From Aspidiotus rigidus (lineage: Eukaryota > Arthropoda > Insecta > Hemiptera > Diaspididae): 64,000 bases of DNA. The stretch lies in the NCBI GenBank assembly GCA_035079385.1, contig JAVHKY010000056.1, forward strand, positions 6,083,501-6,147,500. Direction: 5' to 3'. Below, piece by piece: positions 1-13,279 of the stretch. Below the pieces are notes generated by a model. It ran no database searches. It had not been told where the DNA came from and saw only the letters and a program-made list of their open reading frames with translations. The position numbers were made by a program, and so were the translations under genes. Position 1 is the first letter of the stretch. Each line of letters opens with the position of its first letter.

Positions 1-700
1 GTTGAAATAATAAAATTTCGATAATTATTCATCAAAACTGTTCATGCCTCATATACTTTCTACTCAGGTACTCACGTTCTATCGAATAGAACTACAAACT
101 CAGATTGGAGACTAGAATCATTGTAACTAGATACCGAATTTTTATGATCAGGATACTCAACAATCATTCATTTTAGATTTTGCTCTACCTACCGCTTCAC
201 CATTCACATTGTTTCGACCAATTTCAAGAATTCATATTTCATTACTCTCATTCTTTTCCAGCGCGATTAAGACATTTGGTTCCATTTGTAGTCACATGAT
301 ATAATCATTAAAATTAAATTGACTTGCAATTTGAACACATCAAATTTATTGTTACATCCATCTTTTCAATTTGCGAACGTTCTATAATAAAGACGCTACT
401 ATTTTTATTGTTCCATTCTTTCTCGTCATCGTAATTAATTAATCAGCAGCGGCTAATTAATCAATAATAATCATATAAATAAACTAACTGTTCCCAGAGA
501 ACGAAAATAAATTTATAATTTGAATCAAATTTATTAATACGCTAATGAATGCAAACACGCAATCAAGGATAGGAGAAACAACACAAAAACAAGATAGGCT
601 AGCCGTAATTAACATAGTATCATACATCACCTAAATAAAAATACCCACAATTTACTGCGTTGTGGACTACCATGCCGTGACGTGAGCGTCTGAACTTACC
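1..700. repeat. Dispersed repeat, uninterrupted copy
   Basis: Bases 1-410 match, with scattered differences, the two flanks of the THAP transposon: 1-85 resembles about 1600-1686, and 86-410 resembles 6889-7200. Weaker similarity continues to the block around 655-700, which resembles 7300-7345 (both contain a TGACGT/GACGTCAGCGTCT-type motif). This copy lacks the transposon, so it serves as a pre-insertion paralogue. No coding potential was recognised. Further weak copies of parts of the repeat seem to lie at 880-1010 and 1320-1460. Confidence 0.7.
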
Positions 701-701
701 C

Positions 702-702
702 A

Positions 703-734
<32 letters not shown>

Positions 735-737
735 AGA
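702..737. repeat. (GAAA)n microsatellite
   Basis: Uninterrupted tetranucleotide run of about nine units, read directly. Confidence 0.9.
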
Positions 738-1599
738 AACAAGCACCCCGTGGGCGGGGTGTTACGAGGGTCGGCGAATGACTAAGTTATTTCTGATAAG
801 AAAAATATGGATTGAGATGGCGGTACTATTGAAATCGACACAAGGTGCAGGAAAATAAAAATGATAAAATCTTTGTGCGTTAAAACCCAACTAGAAAGTA
901 GGACCAAGTACAAATTAAATTTAAATTGAGGATTACAAAGCTAGGATATCATATTCATAATCAATTTTTGATCATCCTATTTCGTACTTTTTTATTTGTA
1001 ATTATTCATTTCATATTCCCATGGCGTTGTAAGACATTCCCTTTCATTTGTATTCAATTTCATTCATATCATTGGAACCGCCTTCTCAAGAATTCACATC
1101 ACACCTTTTTGATTCTATTTATAAAAGCTAACACTCATCAATTAATAAGCAATAACCTGAAGTAACCACTGTTGAGTACAAACAACGCTGATATTACACC
1201 CTTCCAACAATTGTCATTTTCGTCATGAGTTAAGAATAATAAGTAACACAAATTATAACATCACCTAGAATTGAAATTCTTGATTAATTAATACTACCCA
1301 CAAATTATATTTGTCCGCTCAAAACCCAACAATGTAATTATCATATTTGTACTACCGTACCTTTGTAGTCAACTTTAAAGTGAGTATAAATTGAAATTCA
1401 AAATTGAATCGCGGATCACAATGCCAGGATACCGCATTTGCAATCCCTGATCAACTTTCAAGTCATTCTGTTCCCTAAGTTTTTACAGACTTTTGATAGG
1501 AAATACGACACCTACATTGCGAAATATTGATTTAGATGATATTTGGCTTCTAACTCGAGCGTAAGAACCGGTACTAGAAATTAAATGTACCTTATATTG
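738..1599. other. Non-coding, diverged internal repeats
   Basis: No gene recognised. Two stretches, 880-1010 and 1320-1460, resemble each other (both run from an AAAACCCAAC-like motif to a GGATNACAA...AGGATA...CAAT block), suggesting an old tandem duplication of about 440 bases. Confidence 0.4.
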
Positions 1600-1686
1600 C
1601 AAGTTAAAAGAATAAAATGTCGATAATTATTCAACCAAACTCTTCATACCTCATACTTTCCACTTAGGTATTCACGTTCTATGGAA

Positions 1687-1699
1687 TAGACCGTTTTCC
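1687..1699 (+). repeat. Left terminal inverted repeat
   Basis: TAGACCGTTTTCC, exact complement of 6876-6888; inner GTGACGTCA follows. Confidence 0.85.
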
Positions 1700-2304
1700 C
1701 GGTGACGTCAAAACTAGAAATCAGTGTTGCCTTTGGCCAACGAAAATTTGTTTACATTTTTACAAAAAGATGGCCCTCTTTAATGAAATATTACAAACTA
1801 ATCGCTCTGATTTGAAAGAATATATTTAGGTAGCTGGATTCAGGAGGCTTTGTACTTTCTGTCGATGTATTACTTATACGCCGGGAAATATTCAAATGTG
1901 CTCATGTACGGTTGTGTGAAAGTAAGCCAAATTTTCATACACGAGGTGACCCCATTCCTTTTCAAAATTCTGTAAATCAACTGAGAAGTTAATATAATGG
2001 GCTCATGTTTGAGAAAGTAGAAGAATGTAGAAACATTTTGAGCCATTAACCATGAAAATTGGTGAGGAAACAGCCGAGTATTGGCCTTATCACTCTGAGA
2101 GTTGAGGTTGACCGCTTTGAATGTTCACATAAGTGAACTGCATTTACTCGTGTTTACCTGATGACCTCTCACTCTCCCAGCTTATAATTAACCGATCAAT
2201 TGCTGTGTGAAAGTTATTCGTGTGTTTGTTCTACTTGGTTGTTTCATTGTGTAATAGTTCATTTTGGATTGAATTCATAATTTGTCTACCGGTATCTTCT
2301 TAGA

Positions 2305-5062
2305 ACAATGTAGTTCTTTCCGTTTACGATCTGGTTTCGCACCGGATCGTTATTCTCACCACAAAAGATTGTCGAAACTATTTAGGGCTGGACCCTAAAA
2401 CAAAAAAGGTTGATAATGCGACTGCCGATGATTTATGGGATCGAGGGGAAAATCATTGCAAATCGACACACGTCGTTGAATTTTCGTTCTTAGGAGGAAC
2501 AGCCAATGCGAAGGTTAGCGCTTCAATGAAAAACGTTGATTACATTGTTCAGGTTAGATTCATTGACACAGCAGTTCTATCTAATATATAAAGCAGAAAG
2601 TTTGTCCGTCCGTCCGTCCGTCCGTCCTCCTGTCCGTTTATAACTCGAGAACTACTGGGCCGATCGCTTTCAAACTTTCAGGATATATTGTCCTCATCCC
2701 AGAGCAGCACATAGACTCATAAAAATAAAAATTTGACGGGGAGGTGCTGAAAAAAAAGGGCGAAAACAATGACTTTTTTCAATATAAAGGAAAAACGGGC
2801 ATTATCGAGTACTGAAACTGCTTTGCGCTGTACATTAGACCTACGCGCGTTGAGTGGCGCCGTTTCGAAAATTGAATTATTGTGATAACTCGAGTATAAC
2901 TCATTTTTATGAAAAATTGAAGAGAACAAAAATTGTAGCCCCTGTAATTTCCTTTCGAATGAGCCCGGTTCCAGATTTTTAGGAGGAAATTTTGTGACTA
3001 CAGTATTCGCTGTACTTCCATACTAAGTAAGTTATTTTATTCACAGTTTTAAAAACACCTACATAAAGGATTTTACATCCGGTATCTCATACAAGAACCA
3101 ATGTCTAGACACGGTGCGCACTGCGTATGGGCTAGCGGAAATGACCCTTTTTTTTTACCTGTTGTCGGTGTTATGTGTTTTCTTAGGGACTGGCAAAATG
3201 TCAATGGATTTGTCTGTATTCTGCTGCGATACAGGCTTCACGCGTTAAGTCAGCTCTCAAGTGAATTAGTGTGTAAAAAATTTAATTTGGTGATTTTATT
3301 TTTGTGCGACTCGGAACTTTGATATTTTATAAGTACAGTCGCAGTTTTTGGTGTCTATTTTCTTATTTTTGAACTGAATAGTTGTGAATTTTGCAAAACT
3401 CTTTCCACTGTTTCTTTTTTAAAAATTCATCTGAACTCCAAGATACCTACAAAACACACATACCTATAAGATACAGATACCTATAAAACACAGATATCTA
3501 CTCAACACACAGCTAGCGGTCAGGCGCGCCGGAGGCGCGTCGCCAACCGCTAGTATAACGATAAAATAAACTTCATGCGTGCAAGAATTTTTCACAAACC
3601 ACTTACAATTCTGTTTCAGGTTAGTGTTAATGTTGACAGTAAAGAAAAGATCTATGGTGGCTCCTGCACTTGCCCGGCAGGTGCAACAGGACAGTGCTCA
3701 CATGTGGCAGCCATTCTCTTCCATATCCATGGTAATATTTCGTCCACTGATGTATCCTGTCAGTGGAAGAAGAAAAAGGATATTGTTCACGCAACAAGAA
3801 GTTAGTATTATAATGTAATTACGAGATTATTGATCGAGATGTTCTTCATTTCACGTGTTCCTCTTTTTTGGTACCGTAGCGATTGAGGAGATGATACTCC
3901 ATGATGATGAGAACAAACCGTCACACGTTTCAGTTCCCACTCAACTTTCTATCGCTCCAGATGAGAGGAACAAAGTTCGTGAATATTGTAAGGAATTACT
4001 GAAAGAATTACGGATTCCATTACCAGTCAGTTGGCTCTTGGCTGATGAACCATCAGAGGAAAAAAAATTGCCGGCATATTTCAAAGAAATGGAGCCGATC
4101 CTGTTCAGTCAGTAACTTGAAGAATGTGATGACCGTCGATAATTTCTAGTGAATGAGTGCGCTATCACACCGGAAGAAGTTGTTGAAATAGCAAATGTGA
4201 CTGTAGGACAGTTTCAGAATCCTTTATTTTGTCGATTACGGAATTATCGGCTAACAGGCTGTAACATTGGCTTCGTTGTGTTGGCAGCAAAGCGGAATAG
4301 TTTTCCACCTTCCTTATTTAAAAAATTGATCGGAGCGCACTCGACCAACGATCCACACAGGGTAACTTTTTCGTTTGTCTGAATTTTCACCAACATGTGC
4401 AAATTTTGTAATGCAATGACTCTGTCTTTTACAGCCAAAACCAAAAGCTATAGCATGGGGCCACGATCATGAGGATGCAGCGTACGATGCGGTTAATGCT
4501 GTACTGGCAAAGAGCGGGATCCAAATGCAGAAATGTGGTTAGTGTTCGTTCCATATGAAATACGTACGAATGATATTAAACAAAACTTGGACGTTGAAAA
4601 ATGTGATAATTTTTATTTCATTATGCAGGTATATTTTTACATGAATGTGGATTCCTCGGTGCTAGTCCTGATGGCGTACACAAGGATTCAGTTCTCGAGA
4701 TTAAATGTTTATATACAGAGCGGGATACAGACAACTTGGAGGTGGCTCTCCAAATGCCAAGAAAGAAGAATGGAATGCCAAAAACATCTGGTCGTTACCT
4801 TATGAATTATTGTACAGTTACAAAGAAGTGGGTTCCGTATCTCGACCACCCCTACTACCATCAACTCCAAGCCCAACTGTATTTTGCGAAGAAAAATACT
4901 GCGTACTTTTGTGTGTGGACGCCGAAAGTTCAGAAAATTTTTAAATTTAAGAAGAACCCTTCTTGGGCTAATAATATTCCTATGTTGATGGATTTCTACG
5001 CTGAAAAATTTTACCATTTCTTGATGACAAGCCCTGATGTAGTAGGAACTGCGGCAATGTGA
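2305..5062 (+). CDS. SWIM zinc-finger / YqaJ-like exonuclease of the transposon
   Basis: Spliced gene. Exons that join in phase with GT-AG introns: A ?-2552, B 3620-3800, C 3880-4107, D 4150-4361, E 4435-4537, F 4629-5062 (TGA). Exon B encodes a SWIM finger, with CTCPAGATGQCSH (CxC...CxH). Exons D-F encode a YqaJ/lambda-exonuclease-like PD-(D/E)xK nuclease: the conserved stretch in exon D around GQFQNPLFCRLRNYRLTG, the WGHDHEDAA block in E, then GASPDG and EIKC, the metal-binding D and ExK, in F, and a QLQAQL helix. All five junctions keep frame, so the gene looks intact from exon A onward. The 5' limit is uncertain: the exon A frame opens after a TTAG at about 2304, which could be an acceptor, and no start codon was settled. 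The product presumably processes DNA ends during transposition; that role is inference. The A-B intron holds a Helitron. Confidence 0.8.
2580..3553 (+). mobile_element. Non-autonomous Helitron
   Basis: Begins TCTAATATATAAAG, directly after an A (2579), and ends CTAG at 3550-3553, directly before a T (3554), which is the A|T target rule of Helitrons. A GC-rich hairpin-capable block (GGCGCGCC/GGAGGCGCG) lies about 10-30 bases before the end. Just inside the start are five TCCG repeats and a block on TAACTCGAGAACTACTGGG, common in insect Helitron families. No Rep/helicase coding. It lies in an intron of the transposon's nuclease gene, so it inserted after, or travelled with, that element. Confidence 0.8.
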
Positions 5063-5215
5063 CTTAGTTAGATATTGTAGCATAATATTTTGAATAATTA
5101 CATCGTGTACAGTATTACTTTATTGTACAAGCAGCAAACGTTTTGTAAAAAAACTTACGTGTAACATAAGTACGGTAACAAGAAATAATTATTACTTGTA
5201 CATTCGTAATCAAAT

Positions 5216-6680
5216 TTATTGATCCTCTTCACGCTCTTCAATAGAATACATGTTCTCTTCAACTTCCTTGATGAGAGGATTTTGGAAATTCACCAATGCA
5301 GCACATACTTGTACTATCATGGACGCTCGTGAAAAAAGGGATTTTGGGAAGAAACTCAGTATTTTGTAATTTTTCATGCGACAATTTACACGCTCAATAT
5401 GAATCCTTGCTTTTGCTATGTTTCTCGTTTTATAAATTTGAGAAGGTGTGAACTGTGGTGTGTTTAGGAAAGGGGGTATGTTTACTGTAACATTTGGCGG
5501 AACAATGTCAGAGATAAGAAAACCCTTATCTGCGAGAATCATATCGCCTGATTCGAGATGTTTCATTACACCACAATGTTTAAAAATCTCTCGGTCTGAT
5601 GTACTGCCTGGATAGCATGACGAACAAAAGGTGACAGCACCATTTGGGCTGCAACATAGGAATGCTTTGAGGGAATTGAAATGTTTATAACTGCTGTACG
5701 TCATTTTCTGTTCGTCCATCCTCTTCGGTACCTCGCAACGCATCTCGGTGCAGTCCGCAATGATTCTACAGTTAATACACAGTAAGTGAAGCGAATGCGG
5801 TCGGTAAACACGATTCATTCTTTCGTCGCGATGGAATCTTTTCCATTATAGATTGGCAAAGAATTTTATGCAAATGGGGTATAAATGTGGATACAATGCG
5901 AAACGCCGTCGTCAGTGATATCCCAAAACGCGAGGCAAGATCGTAGTAACCAAGATTCAGACGTAATTTTACTAGGGTCAATAGTAATTGATCCTTGAAG
6001 GGGATTATGTTTATATTCTTACCACCGTAGCACTCGAGTGTAAGACTAGCACACAATTTTTCAATAATTTCAAATACAGCAAGATGTAAACCTGTATAAT
6101 ATAGACATTTCTTATCATCGTTGAAGATTGAAAAAAAACCAAAACTGTGTGTTGTAAGACGCTTCACTTCCATCTTTAAACTTTCGATTTCTTGCATCAA
6201 GAAATACTTTTCTGATTTGTAGAAGGTAGATGAAAAGTCATGCACCTTTGAAGCTGATGGTTCTACATTGGGACTATTTTCCACATTGTCCGACAACTGA
6301 ATTTCTGATATGATTCGCCGCTTTTTTCGCGTAAGACGTTCAGGTGAAGTAAACTGGAGCTTCTTTCCTTCATTCCAAGGGAAAATATCTGGCAATGTAT
6401 TGGGATCCAAGTTACGGAAATGACAGCTACATAATCGGGAATATGTGTCCACTTCACGATCAGCTCGCCTATGTAACAATAACAAACATGTTCTTGATGA
6501 ATACCTGAACAGTATTTCCCTCTGTAATTGTCGACTTTGAAGTAAAGAAACTGATAGCAGTACAAACCTCACCAAATTCACCCATTTTCTTCTTACTTTG
6601 ATATCGCTTGGAAATGAGAAAAACTCGCACTTATGAATCTCCAAATTATGAGTACAAAACGGAGCGAAGCACGACGGCAT
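5216..6680 (-). pseudogene. THAP-domain DDE transposase, frameshifted
   Basis: Start ATG at 6680 (MPSCFAPFC). Exon 1 is 6680-6568 and a 99-base GT-AG intron, 6567-6469, happens to be open in frame. Splicing brings the THAP zinc-finger ligands together: CFAPFC at the start and CSCH after the junction. A helix-turn-helix segment (DLASRFGISLTTAFRIV) comes next, then the DDE_Tnp_4-type catalytic part: ADCTEM (first D), the GSTSDREIF block, LADKGF (second D) and ARIHIERVN (E). Around 5772 the frame with the helix-turn-helix ends in TAA, and the catalytic frame overlaps it from 5818 on. The expected continuity of the family suggests a single-base shift, real or an assembly error. The gene runs convergently with the nuclease gene, ends about 150 bases apart. 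Family: Harbinger-like/ISL2EU by domain order. Confidence 0.8.
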
Positions 6681-6875
6681 TATACTGCAAAACCTGTGCA
6701 AAACTGCTCTTCATAAATTTATAATTCACGATCAATTTCTAATTTCAAGAAATTTTCATACAAAATTCCGAATCTGCGGTGTTTGCCGGAATTGATAACA
6801 GAGATACCTACGCGTGCGGATTTTTGTGTGCTTACAGCAACACTGTTTAGCTGAAATACACGTTGTGACGTCAGA

Positions 6876-6888
6876 GGAAAACGGTCTA
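6876..6888 (-). repeat. Right terminal inverted repeat
   Basis: GGAAAACGGTCTA, exact complement of 1687-1699, followed by TA and then the resumed host repeat. Confidence 0.85.
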
Positions 6889-7345
6889 TAGAACTACAAA
6901 CTCAGATTGGAAAGAATCATTGTAATTAGATACCGATTTTTTTATCACGATACACAACAATCATTCATTTTATATTTTGCTCTACCTACCGCTTCACCAT
7001 TCACATTGTTTGGACCAATTTCAAGAATTCATTCTTCATCGCTCTCGTTCTTTTCCATCCCAATTAAGACGTTTAGTTCCATTTGTAGTCATCTGATAGT
7101 CATTAAAAATGAAATAAACTTGCAATTTGAACATATCAAATTTATTGTAACACCAATCTTTTCAATTTGCGAACGTTCGATAATAAAGACGCTAGGTATT
7201 ATTTTTACGTGGTTGCTACATTAAGGACGGTCAAACACAATCAATATGCAAATTAATTGCAATGATAACAGACAAAGAGCTAAAGACTGGAGACTATACA
7301 GCATACGGCACACTTGACTGTGACGTCAGCGTCTTAACTGAGGCG
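6889..7345. repeat. Host repeat, right flank of the transposon
   Basis: Resumes the repeat seen at 86-700 (for example ACTACAAACTCAGATTGG and the block on CTACCTACCGCTTCACC). Non-coding. Confidence 0.7.
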
Positions 7346-7363
7346 AAAGAAGAAGAAGAAGAT

Positions 7364-7478
7364 GATTACAATACGGTCGGCTAGCACCTGCGCTGGCGCC
7401 GACCCTAAAAAGTGATTACAATACGGTCGGCTAGCGCCTGCGCCGGCGCCAACCATAAAAAGTGATTACAATACGGTC
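7364..7478. repeat. 50-bp tandem repeat, about 2.3 units
   Basis: GATTACAATACGGTCGG begins at 7364 and 7414 and the partial third unit at 7464. Units contain the palindromic GGCGCC. Read directly. Confidence 0.85.
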
Positions 7479-7479
7479 A

Positions 7480-8500
7480 ATATCGATTTTTACGAAAAAT
7501 TGACAAGAATGGAAGTTGAAGCGCTCAAAATTTTACTACAAAAGGAGTTAACTTGAATTTTTACGAGAGAAGTATGTTATAATAAATTTAACATAATACA
7601 GCGAAATTTCTACTTAAACTGATGTGGCTTTCCATTCAAGTCGGCCGTGATCCATACAAAGCAGGGACGAGTTTATAGAAATATTATGACGCGTTGATAG
7701 AACAACTATCTCTTAAATCTTCTTCGATTGATACATTAAATTTTCCAAATTAGCCTACGTGCAAGAGCCAGCCAAAAGGAAAATTATCTGCCTATATCTC
7801 ATTTTTTAGGAATAGTCACAATTCTTGTTCGTGTCCGTCCCGATATATCGTGCACACGATCATTGTTAAGCAGTTAGGGCACTCCAACAATCACGGGGCA
7901 TACGCCTGCGTCGAGTATGGGTACAGTCGGGTAATACGTTCGATGATTTTACAAGTCCTCTTCTGTTATCGGTATGTGTATACTCCTATCAGTTGCGATA
8001 TGCAATTCTCACCTCAGTCAATAACATAGCGTGTCTTTCAGTTGACCGTTCGCACTTACAGAAGCGGTAAATATCGTTACAAGATAATTTTTTTTTGTTA
8101 ATATATAAGAGTTTAAATGCACATTGCAACATAATATTGGAACATTGGAAAAATTTCAAGTACATTCATGTAACAGGTAAGTGAATGGTTTTCACTTATA
8201 TGATGACTATTGTGGATGATGAAATCCAAGGGTTATCAACAGCGTTTCAGTTTCCCCAATTTCCTCTCACGGAAATGAGGACTGATTGGAAGGATTGTAA
8301 GAGGAATAAATAATGAAGCATCGATACGAAGCAGAAAAAAGGAAGAGAGACTGGGGAAGTCGGAAAAATAGGAATAACCTAAATGTACTATACGAAGTAT
8401 TGTGATATACTTAAATTCTTGGAACATGATGCCGTGATTAAATAAAGAGTCAATTAGCCTTCGTTGCCATCTTTTAATTAATATTGTTACACAATAATCG
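7480..8500. other. Non-coding stretch
   Basis: No coding region, RNA gene or clear repeat recognised. Stop codons are frequent in all frames. Confidence 0.4.
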
Positions 8501-8503
8501 ACG

Positions 8504-8532
8504 ATTCGACGCACCTAGTCGTCATCATCAGG
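8504..8532 (-). ncRNA. Hammerhead-like core, probably Penelope relic
   Basis: On the minus strand a perfect CTGATGA core is followed by TGACG, a loop, CGTC and GAAT. This is the hammerhead arrangement core-stem II-GAAA with the last A changed to T. Penelope-like elements are known to carry such minimal hammerheads, and better copies lie elsewhere in this window. No Penelope coding was found next to it, so the assignment is tentative. Confidence 0.35.
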
Positions 8533-8539
8533 AGAAACG

Positions 8540-11273
<2,734 letters not shown>

Positions 11274-11279
11274 CTTTCT

Positions 11280-12230
11280 TGTTGATCAGTTTCCCGACAT
11301 AGTTTTTTTACGTTACTTCTTGATTCTTATTCTTTTCCCCATTACTTTCATATTCAACAGGTGAACGAAAATCATTTCTACTTCATTAGCGTCACAACAT
11401 GAATAAATAAGTTGATAATTTTTAAATAATGCTACGGATAATTATCTGCAGCACTTGCTGTATTTTTACAGTTTTCTTTCACTTTTTTCCTCATTTTTTT
11501 TGTAGAAAATACTGGGCATAATTTTACGGACGGATTAACATCTAATCAGTTCGAATCCAGATCCCACGATTATAAGTCATATACATTATACGTACGTAGC
11601 TCAAAAGTCATTTATTCTTGAAAGTCACCATGTGTCAAACATTAGCGAAAATTTCCCCTTTCTCAACTAAGCAAGTATTTTATTCAGCTGTAGCTCAAAA
11701 ATGTGAATTTGCGTAAGTTTGAAAGTCACTCATATTTCATTTTTTGTTCAATATGAAAATTTTTCAAGTCACACCTTTCTCCTTCCCTCTCACACCGTCA
11801 TTCAATATATTTATGTCCGCCAAGAATGCACACTGAAATTTTATCTTTTTTTGGGGTGAGGGGTAATTTACAAAAAAAAATTAGTAGAGTCTTTTAACAC
11901 TTGGCCTTCGGTGCTTCTAATTAACAAGATAATTATAATGACTTTTTAAGCGTTGGAGGAGGAGAGCGTGAACACTTCCCCTTTAGTACCCTCCATTCAT
12001 AAGTTGTATTTTTCGAAGTCCCAGCTTTCATCTGTACTTTTTGAGTGAATGAGCTACATTCTTTCAAATTTGACAACATAATTTATATTCTTTGAACTTG
12101 GTCTTCTAATTTACGGCTCGTATTAACAAAATTTAATAAAGATTTTTCAAACAAAATAATTTGCATAAAACCGTAGGTAAATACGAGGTTATTCTAAACT
12201 CACCGAAAAAATTCGACGCCACTACAATAA
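11280..12230. other. Non-coding stretch
   Basis: No gene recognised. A GTTCGAATCC motif near 11541 resembles a tRNA B box but has no matching A box or cloverleaf. Confidence 0.4.
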
Positions 12231-12240
12231 TCTTTTTATT

Positions 12241-12270
12241 AAGAACTTTCGACGCTCAGTCATCATCAAA
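12241..12270 (-). ncRNA. Hammerhead-like ribozyme core
   Basis: Minus strand: TTGATGATGAC, short loop, GTCGAAAG. This gives the core (C)UGAUGA with the first C replaced by U, a GAC/GTC stem II and GAAA. G5, G8 and A9 positions of the core are kept. It lies downstream of the Penelope GIY-YIG remnant, as expected for such elements. Activity is not shown. Confidence 0.5.
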
Positions 12271-12549
12271 ATATAACTACATTTATTACTGAAGAAACAT
12301 CGTTTACAGACGAGAATTGAAATCGAAATTAATAGGATGTTACTGGAACAAGAAATAAAGATCATTATTCTACGTGTCTGTTTTTTCGTGGAGTGAAGAC
12401 GCTGAAAATACTTCTTTAATCAATACTAATCACGATAAATAAATTGGTTTAAAACCCGACACTCGTGGTGATTAGAGCACCGGATTACTTCTTTGCATTC
12501 TGAAGCTGTCCGACGTCTAAAATTGCTTTCAAAATAGAGTACCTTCTCT

Positions 12550-12870
12550 TCATTTCCCAGACGTCCTTTCTCCAATAGATGCTTCGCAAATATCAATTTC
12601 CTTGGATTGTTTCCTTAGATTGTTCTTTTCGAGTGCATTCCCATGGTCGTTAATCCTTTTAGCGAACTTCCGACCAGTCTCACCAACATAAACTCCCGAA
12701 CAATTCCGACCTTTAAGGAGGTAAACACTGCTTTTCAAGAGGCGAAGGACGGTATCTTTACTGTTGGAGAAAATTTTGCCGAACTAGAGGTAGGGATAGT
12801 ACGCAGGTCTCGCGTTAGCATCCTTCAGCTTCTCACATATTTGGGAGGTGAGTCTCGGCAGCTAGGATAG
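12550..12870 (-). pseudogene. GIY-YIG endonuclease fragment (Penelope-like)
   Basis: The frame 12738-12550 reads SSVYLLKGRNCSGVYVGETG then RKFAKRINDH: the GIY-YIG motif pair (here VY...VYVG), with the following arginine of the helix. The C-terminal half of the domain is degenerate. Continuing upstream in the same frame to about 12870 there is linker similarity broken by a stop. In Penelope-like elements this domain nicks DNA for target-primed reverse transcription. Confidence 0.65.
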
Positions 12871-13228
12871 TCTAATAATTCTACGTTTTTTCCTCTTATT
12901 ACAAGAAGTATGCGTGAACGTCGTAGCCATATTGAGGGAATCCCTACCATTTTTCGCCTGACCAACCCAGCCATATCCACATTGATCTTATTTACTTTGG
13001 CTAGGTGTTTTATGAGCTAAGTTTCATTTTTTGTCGATATGTTTGGTATTTCCCTACGGTCTAATGCAAATTATTTTGTTCAAGAAATCTTTGTTAGTCC
13101 GAAAATTGAACTTTTTCCCAATCCCTGAGCTACTTGTATCGATGGAAATCTAATTCCCAGTTGTAAAGTCAAAATCTCCTCATGAACGAAAATCGTTTAA
13201 AACCACGCATAAAACTGGTTCCTTGATA

Positions 13229-13245
13229 TGTGTGTGTGTGTGTGG

Positions 13246-13276
<31 letters not shown>

Positions 13277-13277
13277 A
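13229..13277. repeat. (TG)n / (GA)n compound microsatellite
   Basis: A short TG run followed by GAGACAGA-type repeats. Open frames on either strand here are low-complexity only. Confidence 0.85.
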
Positions 13278-13279
13278 AA

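Larger units (their letters stand above)
1687..6888. mobile_element. THAP/DDE + SWIM-YqaJ DNA transposon (ISL2EU-like)
   Basis: A 13-bp perfect terminal inverted repeat, TAGACCGTTTTCC at 1687-1699 and its complement at 6876-6888, followed on both sides by a TGACGTCA-like motif a few bases in. The flanks together match the uninterrupted repeat copy at 1-410 (uninserted junction GAATAGAAC), so the boundaries are well fixed, and a TA target is consistent with the junction bases. Inside are two convergent genes, a spliced SWIM/YqaJ-type nuclease on + and a THAP-DDE transposase on -. As I recall it, this pair is characteristic of the ISL2EU group of Harbinger-related elements; the family name is from memory, while the domains and ends are seen. 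The transposase is frameshifted, so this copy is probably no longer autonomous. Confidence 0.85.
12235..12890 (-). mobile_element. Penelope-like element fragment
   Basis: Minus-strand remnant with, in order, a decayed region resembling the Penelope RT-to-endonuclease linker (FSNSKDTV), a GIY-YIG endonuclease start (12550-12738) and, about 300 bases further 3', a hammerhead-like motif at 12241-12270. Domain order and the ribozyme-like motif both fit Penelope-like elements. The reverse transcriptase is missing or too decayed to see. Upper boundary uncertain; similarity may run to about 13000. Confidence 0.65.

Noticed and set aside
11520..11570. tRNA-like B box GTTCGAATCC (also near 22469)
   Set aside because: No A box, no acceptor pairing, so not a tRNA or a convincing SINE.
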